64,000 nucleotides of DNA, taken from NCBI RefSeq assembly GCF_005047655.1, contig NZ_SUKF01000001.1, forward strand, positions 608,745-672,744, written 5' to 3'. The position numbers and the translations under genes are program-made. This document shows, piece after piece, positions 11,054-18,962 of this stretch. The stretch is from Sinimarinibacterium arenosum. GTDB taxonomy: Bacteria > Pseudomonadota > Gammaproteobacteria > Nevskiales > Nevskiaceae. Positions within the stretch are counted from its first letter, which is position 1. Every line of letters starts with the position of its first letter. The notes beneath the pieces were generated by a model. It was not told where the DNA came from and made no database searches. It saw nothing but the letters and a program-made list of their open reading frames with translations.

Positions 11054-11718
11054 GAGCCCGGCGTGGTCGCCGGGTCGGCGACGGCATCGGTGGAAACCGA
11101 TAACTGATTGGCGGTCAGGCGCTGAATGACGTCGGCAACGCTGGTCTTGCGGATCTCGCCGTCGAGCTGTGTTCGGAAATTCAGGACCAGCGAGATGTTC
11201 TCCGCCTTGATATCCCAGACTTTCCAGGAACCGTCGACCAGGCGCATCGAAAAGGTCACCGGAATCGGAGGTTTGCCATCCTTGCGGACGATGGTCGTAT
11301 CGACGCTGGCCTTCTTTCCGGTGCCATCGATGCGTGCCGGTTTGACCTCGATTTCGACGCTGTCGTAGTACTCCAGCAGCTTGTCGGCATAGCTGTGTAC
11401 CAGCATGTCCTTGAATGCACGTTCGAACTGGCCGATTTGCTCGGCGGAGGCGTCTTTCAGATGTGCGCCAAGGATGACTTTGGCAATGTAGGTGGTATCG
11501 AAATGCGGCACGATCGCCGCATCCACCATGGTGTAGAACGCGTTCTTGTCGGTCTGGTAGGTCTCGACGTGATGCGAGATGTCTTCCCGAATGGTGCTGG
11601 TGGTGGACTCAATCACCTTTTCCGGTGTGTCCATCGCCCACGCAGCTCCAGCGGTGTTCAATACCGCAGCCACCGCAAACAATGCCGTCCGCGCAAATCG
11701 TTGCATGGCTGTGTTCAT
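11050..11718 (-). CDS. mlaC: MlaC periplasmic phospholipid-binding protein
   Basis: MlaC shuttles phospholipids between MlaA in the outer membrane and MlaFEDB in the inner membrane. The 222-residue product has a signal peptide ending near AWA-M. The mature part contains VDAAIVPHFDTTYIAKVILG, a LVHSYADKLLEYY segment and VTFSMRLVDGSWKVWDIKAE, which match the MlaC/Ttg2D fold. Its start overlaps the mlaD stop by 4 nt (11715-11718), part of the tight mla operon. Confidence 0.95.
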   Translation of the reverse strand: MNTAMQRFARTALFAVAAVLNTAGAAWAMDTPEKVIESTTSTIREDISHHVETYQTDKNAFYTMVDAAIVPHFDTTYIAKVILGAHLKDASAEQIGQFERAFKDMLVHSYADKLLEYYDSVEIEVKPARIDGTGKKASVDTTIVRKDGKPPIPVTFSMRLVDGSWKVWDIKAENISLVLNFRTQLDGEIRKTSVADVIQRLTANQLSVSTDAVADPATTPGS

Positions 11719-12260
11719 GGGTGTGCTCCTTGCTTTGCCTCGGATGATGATTTCAGCGAATCGGCCAGCTGGCCAATGGCCTCTGCCAGTTTGTCTTCCT
11801 TGGAATCGGATTGCCCTGCGACGAACTGGCCGATCAGATTTTCAAGCACCAGTGCGCCCTGGGTCAGCGTCAGCTCCGAGCCGTCAGCCAGGTAGTCGTC
11901 CATGCCGCCCGGTTCCAGCCCGATGTACTGGTCGCCCAGCAACCCGGCGGTGAGGATCTTGGCACTGGTGTCTTCCGGGATCTTGTCGTAGCGCTTGGAA
12001 ATGTCGATCGACACGCGGGCCTGGAAGCTAGACGGGTCGATTTCGATGTCGCGCACGCGGCCGATCTTGACGCCGGCCATGGTGACCGATGCGCCGACCT
12101 TGAGGCCGCCAATGTTCTGGAACACGCCGCTGACGCTGTAGGTGCCTTCGCCGCGACCGACCGTATCCAGGCTTGCGACACGAAAGGTCATGACGAACAC
12201 CGCGGCAACGCCGAGACAGACAAAGAAGCCAACGAGAATCTCCAATGATCTGGTTTGCAT
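11715..12260 (-). CDS. mlaD: MlaD MCE-domain subunit of the Mla transporter
   Basis: MlaD forms the hexameric periplasmic ring of the Mla complex and binds phospholipids. The 181-residue protein begins with one membrane segment (LEILVGFFVCLGVAAVFVM), followed by an MCE domain with the typical GGLKVGASVTMAGVKIGRV, TAGLLGDQYIGLEPGG and a helical C-terminus that lines the ring pore. Length agrees with single-MCE MlaD proteins. It follows mlaE by 23 bp and overlaps mlaC. Confidence 0.95.
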   Translation of the reverse strand: MQTRSLEILVGFFVCLGVAAVFVMTFRVASLDTVGRGEGTYSVSGVFQNIGGLKVGASVTMAGVKIGRVRDIEIDPSSFQARVSIDISKRYDKIPEDTSAKILTAGLLGDQYIGLEPGGMDDYLADGSELTLTQGALVLENLIGQFVAGQSDSKEDKLAEAIGQLADSLKSSSEAKQGAHP

Positions 12261-12283
12261 GATCGATGTCTACCTTGTTCGAC

Positions 12284-13051
12284 TTAACTGAACATGAATG
12301 CTGTGAGAACGAAGTCCAGCGCGAGGATGCTCAGCGACGAGACAACGACGGTTGAAGTGGTGGCGTTTGACACGCCCTCGGACGTCGGCGGCGCGTTGTA
12401 TCCCTGATACATCGCGATCCAGTTGACGACCATGCCGAACACGCCGGCTTTGACAAAGCACTGGCGCAGATCGCTGAGCTCGACGTTGGCGTGGATTTGC
12501 GACCAATAGGTGCCGGAATCGCCCCCAAGCAGGTCCACCGCAATCAGGTGGCCACCGGCAACGCCAATCGCCATGAGTGAGAAAATCGCAGTCAGCAACG
12601 GCAGCGAGATCAGTCCGGCGATGAATCGAGGTGCAACCACGCGGCGCATGGGATCAACCGCCATCATTTCCATTGCCGAGAGCTGGTCAGTTGCGCGCAT
12701 CAGTCCGATCTCGGCGGCCAGTGCCGAGCCGGCGCGTCCTGCGAACAACAGGCCTGCCACGACCGGGCCGAGCTCGCGGATAACCGCGAGCGCCACGATC
12801 ACGCCGACCGAATCTTCAGCGCCGAAGCGGTCCAGTGTGTTCGCCATCTGCAGCGCCAGCACCATGCCGATGAACATGCCGGAGATCACGATGATGACCA
12901 GCGACTGCACGCCAATCATGTAGATCTGCCGAACGATGATGCGCGGACGCAACAGCGCCGGGCCGATTGCCGAAAGAATGTTAAACAGGAAGAACTGTGC
13001 GCGGCCGAGGCCTGACAGCAGATTGCTGATGATTGCGATCGAGCCGGTCAT
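12284..13051 (-). CDS. mlaE: MlaE permease subunit of the Mla transporter
   Basis: MlaE is the inner-membrane permease of the MlaFEDB phospholipid transporter. The 255-residue product carries several hydrophobic segments and the conserved VLALQMANTLDRFGAEDSVG, ELGPVVAGLLFAGRAGSALA and EMMAVDPMRRVVAPRF blocks of the MlaE/YrbE family. Its ATG overlaps the end of mlaF by 4 nt (13048-13051), so the two subunits are probably made in step. Confidence 0.96.
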   Translation of the reverse strand: MTGSIAIISNLLSGLGRAQFFLFNILSAIGPALLRPRIIVRQIYMIGVQSLVIIVISGMFIGMVLALQMANTLDRFGAEDSVGVIVALAVIRELGPVVAGLLFAGRAGSALAAEIGLMRATDQLSAMEMMAVDPMRRVVAPRFIAGLISLPLLTAIFSLMAIGVAGGHLIAVDLLGGDSGTYWSQIHANVELSDLRQCFVKAGVFGMVVNWIAMYQGYNAPPTSEGVSNATTSTVVVSSLSILALDFVLTAFMFS

Positions 13052-13869
13052 TGCGCGTCTCCCATCAGCTCGCTGGTGAGCGGTTCGGCCTTGTAGTGGA
13101 ACGGGATTGGCCCGTCCGGTCTGCCTTGCAGGAACTGCTGCACCAACTCCGACTTGGAATTGCGGATCTGATCCGGCGTGCCATGGTCGAGCACTTTGCC
13201 GGCGGACACGATATAGGCGTAGTCCGAGATCGACAGCACCTCGCCGACATCATGCGACACGACAATGCTTGTAATGCCCAGGGACTGATTCAGTGAGCGG
13301 ATCAGACGCATCAGCACGCCCATGCTGATCGGATCCTGGCCCGTGAAGGGTTCGTCGTACATCACCATGTCCGGATCCAGCGCAATCGCGCGTGCCAGCG
13401 CGACGCGCCGTGCCATGCCGCCCGACAGCTCTTCGGGGTAGAGATCGCGGGCTCCGCGTAAGCCGACCGCCTCGAGCTTCATCAGGACGATGTCGCGAAT
13501 CATCGAATCGGGCAGTTTGGTGTGTTCGCGCAGCGGGTAGGCGACGTTCTCGAAAACGGTTAGGTCGGTCAGCAGCGCGCCGTTCTGAAACAGCATGCCC
13601 ATGCGCTGTCGCAGGCGGTACAGGCCGCGACGGCTTTCACGGTGCACATCGACACCGTCAAACAGGACTTGACCATGACTCGGGTGCCACTGGCCGCCGA
13701 TGATACGCAGCAGTGTGGTCTTGCCGGTACCCGACGGGCCCATGATTGCGGTCACCTTGCCACGCCGGATATCGACGTTGATGCCGTCGTAAATGACGCG
13801 GTTGGCGTAGCCGAAATTCAGCTCGCGTACGCTGACCAGCAGGTCTTCGGAAGTTTGTTCGCCGCTCAT
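13048..13869 (-). CDS. mlaF: MlaF ATPase subunit of the Mla transporter
   Basis: MlaF hydrolyses ATP to drive phospholipid movement through MlaE and MlaD. The 273-residue protein has Walker A GPSGTGKTTLL, the ABC signature LSGGMARRVALARA, Walker B DMVMYDEPF and the H-loop SHDV. The start MSGEQTSEDLL at 13869 fits the family; the frame runs open to 14058 but that extension would overlap lipB. It is the first gene of mlaFEDCB-A. A TACACT -10-like hexamer lies on the minus strand at 13918-13913, with no clear -35. Confidence 0.95.
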   Translation of the reverse strand: MSGEQTSEDLLVSVRELNFGYANRVIYDGINVDIRRGKVTAIMGPSGTGKTTLLRIIGGQWHPSHGQVLFDGVDVHRESRRGLYRLRQRMGMLFQNGALLTDLTVFENVAYPLREHTKLPDSMIRDIVLMKLEAVGLRGARDLYPEELSGGMARRVALARAIALDPDMVMYDEPFTGQDPISMGVLMRLIRSLNQSLGITSIVVSHDVGEVLSISDYAYIVSAGKVLDHGTPDQIRNSKSELVQQFLQGRPDGPIPFHYKAEPLTSELMGDAQ

Positions 13870-13942
13870 GGGGGTGCGGAAAAGCGCCGGGTTCGAATTT
13901 TGTTGTGCGCGTAGTGTAGCCGACACACTGTTTGCAACCGAG

Positions 13943-14668
13943 TTACGCAGTGTGACCTGATCCGGATGCGGAGCTGACTGCGCTCGCCGTCGAATCGGAC
14001 ACGCGGTAGCCCAGGTGTCTGAGCAGCAGCGGCCGGAGTTCGGCGCCGACCTGATCAATGTCGGCGGGGCCGCCCAGCCGTGCCACGTCAGTCATCCGCA
14101 AGCCACTGTACCCGCAGGGATTAATTCGTTCGAACGGGGTCAGATCCATTGCCACATTGAGCGACAGTCCGTGATAAGTGCAGCAGCGCCGGACCCGTAG
14201 TCCCAGGGAGCCGATCTTGGCTCGGCCCGGCAGGCCCTCGGCGCCGTCGACGTAAACGCCCGGCGCCTGCGGATCCGCGTAGGCACTGATCCCGTAGCCA
14301 CCGAGCAAGTCGATCATCGACTGTTCGATATGGGTAACGAGACTGCGGATGCCGTAACCGAGCCGGCGCAAATCCAGCAGGAAGTACACGACCAGTTGCC
14401 CAGGGCCGTGGTAGGTCACCTGGCCGCCGCGGTCCGACTGCACCACCGGGATGTCGCCCGGCGCGAGCAGGTGTTCGGCCCGGCCGGCCTGCCCTTGCGT
14501 AAACACTGGCGGGTGCTGCAGCAGCCAGATCTCGTCGGCCGTGTGTTCATCGCGGGTGTCGGTCAGCGCGCGCATGCGCGCAAACGTTTCCGCGTAGGCG
14601 ACCGTTCCGAGATTCCGCAGGACCGGTGGCGGACCCGAGTACGACGCTGGAATCAGCTGTCGATCCAC
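13943..14668 (-). CDS. lipB: Octanoyltransferase LipB
   Basis: LipB transfers octanoate from acyl-carrier protein to lipoyl domains, the first step of lipoate synthesis. The 241-residue protein has the conserved [16 protein letters not shown] block and the catalytic pair K151 ([12 protein letters not shown]) and C185 (INPCGYSGL). The C-terminus is slightly extended and serine/alanine-rich. Its predicted start overlaps the 3' end of dacA by 16 nt. The dacA-lipB order is common in proteobacteria, but lipA is not in the window. Confidence 0.95.
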   Translation of the reverse strand: MDRQLIPASYSGPPPVLRNLGTVAYAETFARMRALTDTRDEHTADEIWLLQHPPVFTQGQAGRAEHLLAPGDIPVVQSDRGGQVTYHGPGQLVVYFLLDLRRLGYGIRSLVTHIEQSMIDLLGGYGISAYADPQAPGVYVDGAEGLPGRAKIGSLGLRVRRCCTYHGLSLNVAMDLTPFERINPCGYSGLRMTDVARLGGPADIDQVGAELRPLLLRHLGYRVSDSTASAVSSASGSGHTA

Positions 14669-15789
14669 AGGCGAACGCTGTCAATCAGGCGTTGCATCAG
14701 GCCGCCTTCGGCGATGGGCTGCAGGGCAACCAGAGGCACCGTGCGCAGTGTCTCTCCGTCCAGCGAAACCGACACCTTGCCGACGGTCTGGCCTGCGGCG
14801 ACCGGAGCGACGATGATGCCGTCGATCACCGGGGTCACTGTGAGCTGGTCGGCGCTGCCGCGTGGCAGTGACAGCATCAAGGGCTCAGCGACGCCGACCG
14901 GGAGCGACTCGCTTTCGCCTTTCCAGATGCGGACGGTATTGACGGGTTTGTCGGGTCCAAACAGAGCCACGGTGTCGAAGAAGCGGAAGCCGTAGTCCAG
15001 CAATGCCTTGGACGCCTGCGCACGTTGCTGGGTGCTGCCCGTGCCCATCACCGCGGTGATCAGGCGGCGGCCGTCGCGGATCGCCGATCCGGCCAGGCAG
15101 TAGCCGGCGCTGTCGGTATGTCCGGTCTTGATGCCGTCGGCCGAACTGTCCATGTCCAGCAGCAGATTGCGATTGTGCTGGGTGATCTCGCTGCGATGTC
15201 CGAACGTGAACGTCCGCTGGCTGAACAGCTTGTAGCCTTCCGGAAAATCTCGGATCAGCGCCTGCGATAGCAGGGCGACGTCATAGGCACTGGTGTAGTG
15301 ATCCGGGTCTGGCAGGCCGTCGGCGTTGACGTAATGGGTGTCCTTCATGCCGAGCTTGGATGCGTGCTCATTCATCAGCTGGGCGAAGACGGATTCGTCG
15401 CCGGCGATGTGCTCGGCAATCGCAACGGTGGCGTCATTGCCGGACTGGATGATGCTGCCATGCAGCAGGTCACTGAAGGCGACGCGTTTGCCGACCTCGA
15501 CAAAGGTGCGTGATCCGGGTGTGCGCCAGGCTTTCTCGCTGATCAGGACCTGATCGTCCATTGACACGTGTCCCTGACGCAACTCGTCGAAGGCCACATA
15601 GGCAGTCATGATCTTGGTGATGCTGGCCGGCTCGACACGCTGGTGCGCGTTGCTCTGCGCGAGAACCTGGCCGCTTTGAAAGTCGAGCAACACGTAGCTT
15701 TTGGCTTCGAGCTGCGGTGGCTCGGGTACGGCTGCGGTTGCAGTCAGCGAAAGCAGTAACAGCGGCAGGATCGTGGTGAAAAACTTCAT
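14653..15789 (-). CDS. dacA: D-alanyl-D-alanine carboxypeptidase (PBP5/6 type)
   Basis: DacA removes the terminal D-alanine from peptidoglycan pentapeptides in the periplasm. The 378-residue product has a signal peptide of about 20 residues and the three penicillin-binding motifs: S56-I-T-K59, S116-G-N and K221-T-G. The C-terminal beta domain precedes an amphipathic tail ([15 protein letters not shown]) that would anchor the enzyme on the periplasmic face of the inner membrane. Length and motif spacing match class C low-molecular-mass PBPs. It follows rlpA in the same direction after 106 bp holding a short tandem repeat. Confidence 0.96.
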   Translation of the reverse strand: MKFFTTILPLLLLSLTATAAVPEPPQLEAKSYVLLDFQSGQVLAQSNAHQRVEPASITKIMTAYVAFDELRQGHVSMDDQVLISEKAWRTPGSRTFVEVGKRVAFSDLLHGSIIQSGNDATVAIAEHIAGDESVFAQLMNEHASKLGMKDTHYVNADGLPDPDHYTSAYDVALLSQALIRDFPEGYKLFSQRTFTFGHRSEITQHNRNLLLDMDSSADGIKTGHTDSAGYCLAGSAIRDGRRLITAVMGTGSTQQRAQASKALLDYGFRFFDTVALFGPDKPVNTVRIWKGESESLPVGVAEPLMLSLPRGSADQLTVTPVIDGIIVAPVAAGQTVGKVSVSLDGETLRTVPLVALQPIAEGGLMQRLIDSVRLWIDS

Positions 15790-15830
15790 TGCGATTTCAG
15801 TGGGAATCGAAAGGGAAATCAGGGATTGAC

Positions 15831-15870
15831 GTGCAGGCGCGTCAGTGCAGGCGCGTCAGTGCAGGTGTGG
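15831..15870. repeat. 14-bp tandem direct repeat, about 2.5 copies
   Basis: The unit GTGCAGGCGCGTCA occurs twice exactly (15831-15844 and 15845-15858), followed by a diverging partial copy starting GTGCAGG at 15859. It lies between the stop of rlpA and the start of dacA. Short perfect tandem copies like this often arise by slippage and can vary between strains. Confidence 0.85.
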
Positions 15871-15895
15871 CGCAGTCTAGCGCATGCAGTGCGCT

Positions 15896-16801
15896 CTATT
15901 GCGCCAGCCGGACCGCGCCGATGCCGCGAGTGCGCAGGCGATTGCGCTCGTCGTCGGCCGTGGCGCGATCGCGGAACGGTCCAAGGACCACGCGATGCAC
16001 GGTTACGCCGTCCTCTTCGCCAGTCAGGATTTTTGCGTTGTCGACACCTTTCTGACTGAGCTGTTCACGCATTGCCACCGCATTGATCGGATCCGCATAA
16101 ACCGCGAGCTGTAACCATTCCGGTGCGGCCGGCGCTTGCGCAGACGGAGCGGACGTAGCGATTCCGGTGGGCATCGCGGGCGGAGCATCATCGGGTTCCG
16201 GCGTCAGTGCGACGATGTCGACCAGTGTCTGTCCATGCTGGATCATGTCGAGCTTGGAGGCTGCGGCATAGGACAGATCAATGATGCGCCCCGAGTGAAA
16301 CGGGCCGCGGTCATTGACGCGGACGACGATGCTGCGACCGTCGTCGACCCGGGTCACGCGAACATAGCTCGGCAGCGGCAGCGACTTGTGTGCCGCTGTC
16401 ATCTTGAACATGTCGTACGGCTCTCCGCTGGCGGTTTGGTGGCCGTGGAATTTCTTTCCATACCAGGAGGCCGTTCCACGTTGGCTGAAGTCCTTGGCAG
16501 AGTCGAGCACGCGGTATTTCTTGCCGAAGACTTCATAGATCGGGGAATTCCCGCTGGCCGAGCGCGGCTCGATCTGGGGCACTGCGTCGGGCACCGAGGC
16601 GACATCGTCCGGAATTTCGCTGCTCTCGGGCGGTGCGTCGGTCTGCATCGAATAACGCCCGGCGTTGGTCGTATGCGCCACCGGGACGGTGCGCACGCCG
16701 GAATCCGGAGCGCGCGGCTGCGGTGTTGTGCAGGCAGTTGCCAGACTTGCGGCGATACTGGCACTCAATGCCAGCAGCGGTCGCCACCGCAGCCTTTTCA
16801 C
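15896..16801 (-). CDS. rlpA: RlpA septal-ring lytic transglycosylase with SPOR domain
   Basis: RlpA-type enzymes cleave denuded glycan strands and help daughter-cell separation. The 301-residue product starts with GTG at 16801 and has a lipobox-like LATAC. A double-psi beta-barrel domain spans roughly residues 90-190 (GTASWYGKKFHGHQTASGE ... VNDRGPFHSGRIIDLS, with the conserved aspartate in NDRGPF). The C-terminal SPOR domain (WLQLAVYADPINAVAMREQL) binds denuded peptidoglycan. The start overlaps the mltB stop by 4 nt (16798-16801). Confidence 0.94.
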   Translation of the reverse strand: MKRLRWRPLLALSASIAASLATACTTPQPRAPDSGVRTVPVAHTTNAGRYSMQTDAPPESSEIPDDVASVPDAVPQIEPRSASGNSPIYEVFGKKYRVLDSAKDFSQRGTASWYGKKFHGHQTASGEPYDMFKMTAAHKSLPLPSYVRVTRVDDGRSIVVRVNDRGPFHSGRIIDLSYAAASKLDMIQHGQTLVDIVALTPEPDDAPPAMPTGIATSAPSAQAPAAPEWLQLAVYADPINAVAMREQLSQKGVDNAKILTGEEDGVTVHRVVLGPFRDRATADDERNRLRTRGIGAVRLAQ

Positions 16802-17829
16802 CTGTTCGGATCCTCGGTGCGCAATGTTGCGACGCGCTGTTCAATGCGTTGAGCCAGTTGTGTCACGGCCATGCCGTAAAACACCCGCGGGTTGTAAGTC
16901 ATCACGGAATAGAAATTCGCCAAGCCGATCCAGTATTCGACGCTGCCATCCTGCAATGGCAGTTGAACGATTCCGACCGGCGTTTCGGCGGGTAGTTCCA
17001 CCGACGGCGTGAGCCCCAGTTGTTTCAGCTCGCCCGCGGTGTAACGCACCTGACGGCCGTTGATTTCGGTGCCGGCAGGCAATGCCGCGACGGTCAGTGT
17101 CGCCGGTACTGCAAGGGGTTCACCACGGCGCCACGCCCGTGCCGGGTCGTACTGCGTCAGATAGAGTGCAATCGAACCAATCGCATCCGGCAACGACCAT
17201 AGATCACGTTTGCCGTCGCCGTCGAAATCCACCGACAGCCGGCGATAGTTGCTGGGCATGAACTGTGCTGCGCCCATCGCTCCGGCATAGGACCCCAGCG
17301 GAGATTTCGGGTCATAGCCGAAGTCACGGCAGAATGCGAAAAACTCGACCAACTCGCTCATGAAAAAGCGGTTGCGGGTGGGATGATCGAAGCCCTGCGT
17401 CGCCAGCGAGTCGAGGACCCGCACTGATCCGGTAATGCGCCCGTAACGGGTTTCAATCCCGAGAATGCCGGCAATCACGGCGGGGGGCACGCCGTATTCG
17501 GTTTCGGCCTGAGCAAAAGCCGATTGAAGCTCCTGCAGGACCTCGGTGCCGCGCTGAACGCGACTGTCGTCGATGCGGCGTGCATAGACATCCCAGGTTT
17601 CGGTTTTTTCCGGAGCCTTCTGCTCGCGTTCGACCAGCTGTGGCAGCCGCTTGGCATCGGCCAGCGCGACCTTGACCTGATTCAGGTCCTGTTTGGAAAA
17701 GCCATAGTCGTGCTGCAGGCGTTTCAGCAGCGCCGGTGTTTCCGGCGCTGTGCTGTAGTCGGCGAATGCCGGTGCGCACAGTGCTGCAGTCAGCAGCCCC
17801 ATGGCGCAGGTCGGTCGGGCAATCCTCAT
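16798..17829 (-). CDS. mltB: Lytic murein transglycosylase B
   Basis: MltB is a periplasmic lytic transglycosylase of family GH103. The 343-residue form from 17829 has a signal peptide (GLLTAALCAPAFA) and catalytic E126 in GILGIETRYGRITG, followed by RNRFFMSELVEFF, YAGAMGAAQFMPSNYR and DLWSLPDAIGSIALYL, all typical of MltB. No lipobox cysteine follows the signal peptide, so it may be soluble rather than lipidated. Its ATG overlaps the rodA stop (ATGA, 17826-17829); the frame is open to 18057, but that extension lies inside rodA. Confidence 0.95.
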   Translation of the reverse strand: MRIARPTCAMGLLTAALCAPAFADYSTAPETPALLKRLQHDYGFSKQDLNQVKVALADAKRLPQLVEREQKAPEKTETWDVYARRIDDSRVQRGTEVLQELQSAFAQAETEYGVPPAVIAGILGIETRYGRITGSVRVLDSLATQGFDHPTRNRFFMSELVEFFAFCRDFGYDPKSPLGSYAGAMGAAQFMPSNYRRLSVDFDGDGKRDLWSLPDAIGSIALYLTQYDPARAWRRGEPLAVPATLTVAALPAGTEINGRQVRYTAGELKQLGLTPSVELPAETPVGIVQLPLQDGSVEYWIGLANFYSVMTYNPRVFYGMAVTQLAQRIEQRVATLRTEDPNR

Positions 17830-18962
17830 TTGGTTAGTAATTTCCGATGGGTATGGACCGACATCATCATGCCGAAACAGGCCAGCAATGACACCGCGGA
17901 GGTGCCGCCGTAACTGACCAGCGGCAGAGGCACGCCCACGACGGGTAGCAGCCCGATGACCATGCCGACATTGATGAAGACGTAGATGAAGAAAGTCAGT
18001 GCGAGGCTGCCGCACAGCAGGCGCTGAAAAGTGTCCTGCGCGCGCAAGGCGATCCACAGGCAGCGCCCGACGATCGCCATGTACAAGGTCAGCAGCAACA
18101 GCACGCTGAGCAGTCCCATTTCCTCGGCGAAGACGGCGAAGATGAAGTCCGTATGAGCCTCGGGCAGAAAATCGAGATTGGCCTGGGTGCCGTGCATCCA
18201 GCCCTTGCCGAAGATGCCGCCGGAGCCAATCGCGATCTTAGACTGGGTAATGTGATAGCCGGTGCCGAGCGGATCGCTCTCGGGATCCAGCAGGGTCAGA
18301 ATGCGTTGGCGCTGATAGTCGTGAAGGCGTTCCCACAGCAGCGGCGCTGCGGCGGCTGCGGCACCGAGGCTGCCCAGAATCCAGCGCCATTGCAGGCCGG
18401 CGAAGAACAGTGCAAAGCCTCCGGAGGTGAGCACCAGCAAGGCGGTGCCGAGGTCCGGCTGGTCGATGATCAAGCCGGCAGGCAGACCGATGATGATCAG
18501 GGTCAGGCCGATCGTGAACAGGCTGGGGGGCAGGCGCCGATGGTGCAGAAAGGCGGCGGCAGTCATCGGCATCGCCAGTTTCATCAGCTCGGAGGGCTGG
18601 AATCGCAACACGCCGAAGTCGAGCCAGCGCTGAGCGCCTTTTGCGGTATCGCCCAATACCAGCACCAGCACCAGCAGAACGCAGGTCAGGGCATAGGCCC
18701 ACGGGGCCACAGCGCGGTACACATCGGGGGGCGCCTGCGCCACCGCAAACATCGCGAACAGCCCGAGCGCGATACGCTGGGTCTGACTCCAGACTGCATC
18801 CATGGAGTGACCTGAAGCCGAGTACTGCACGACCAGGCCAATGCTGGCCACAGCGACCAGCAGAAACAGCAACGGCAGGTCAATATGCCATGCGGTCAGC
18901 CAGTCGCTGATGCCGGGCTCGGGCTTGCGCTTGCGCCCCGAGTGCAGCAGGTCGGCAATCAT
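17826..18962 (-). CDS. rodA: RodA, SEDS peptidoglycan polymerase of the elongasome
   Basis: RodA polymerises glycan strands during rod-shaped elongation together with PBP2. The 378-residue protein is largely hydrophobic with about ten membrane segments. It includes the SEDS markers KGAQRWLDFGVLRFQPSELM, DQPDLGTALLVL, HITQSKIAIGSGGIFGKGW and PEAHTDFIFAVFAEEMG. The start overlaps the mrdA stop by 4 nt, so synthase and transpeptidase are translated in step. Confidence 0.97.
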   Translation of the reverse strand: MIADLLHSGRKRKPEPGISDWLTAWHIDLPLLFLLVAVASIGLVVQYSASGHSMDAVWSQTQRIALGLFAMFAVAQAPPDVYRAVAPWAYALTCVLLVLVLVLGDTAKGAQRWLDFGVLRFQPSELMKLAMPMTAAAFLHHRRLPPSLFTIGLTLIIIGLPAGLIIDQPDLGTALLVLTSGGFALFFAGLQWRWILGSLGAAAAAAPLLWERLHDYQRQRILTLLDPESDPLGTGYHITQSKIAIGSGGIFGKGWMHGTQANLDFLPEAHTDFIFAVFAEEMGLLSVLLLLTLYMAIVGRCLWIALRAQDTFQRLLCGSLALTFFIYVFINVGMVIGLLPVVGVPLPLVSYGGTSAVSLLACFGMMMSVHTHRKLLTK

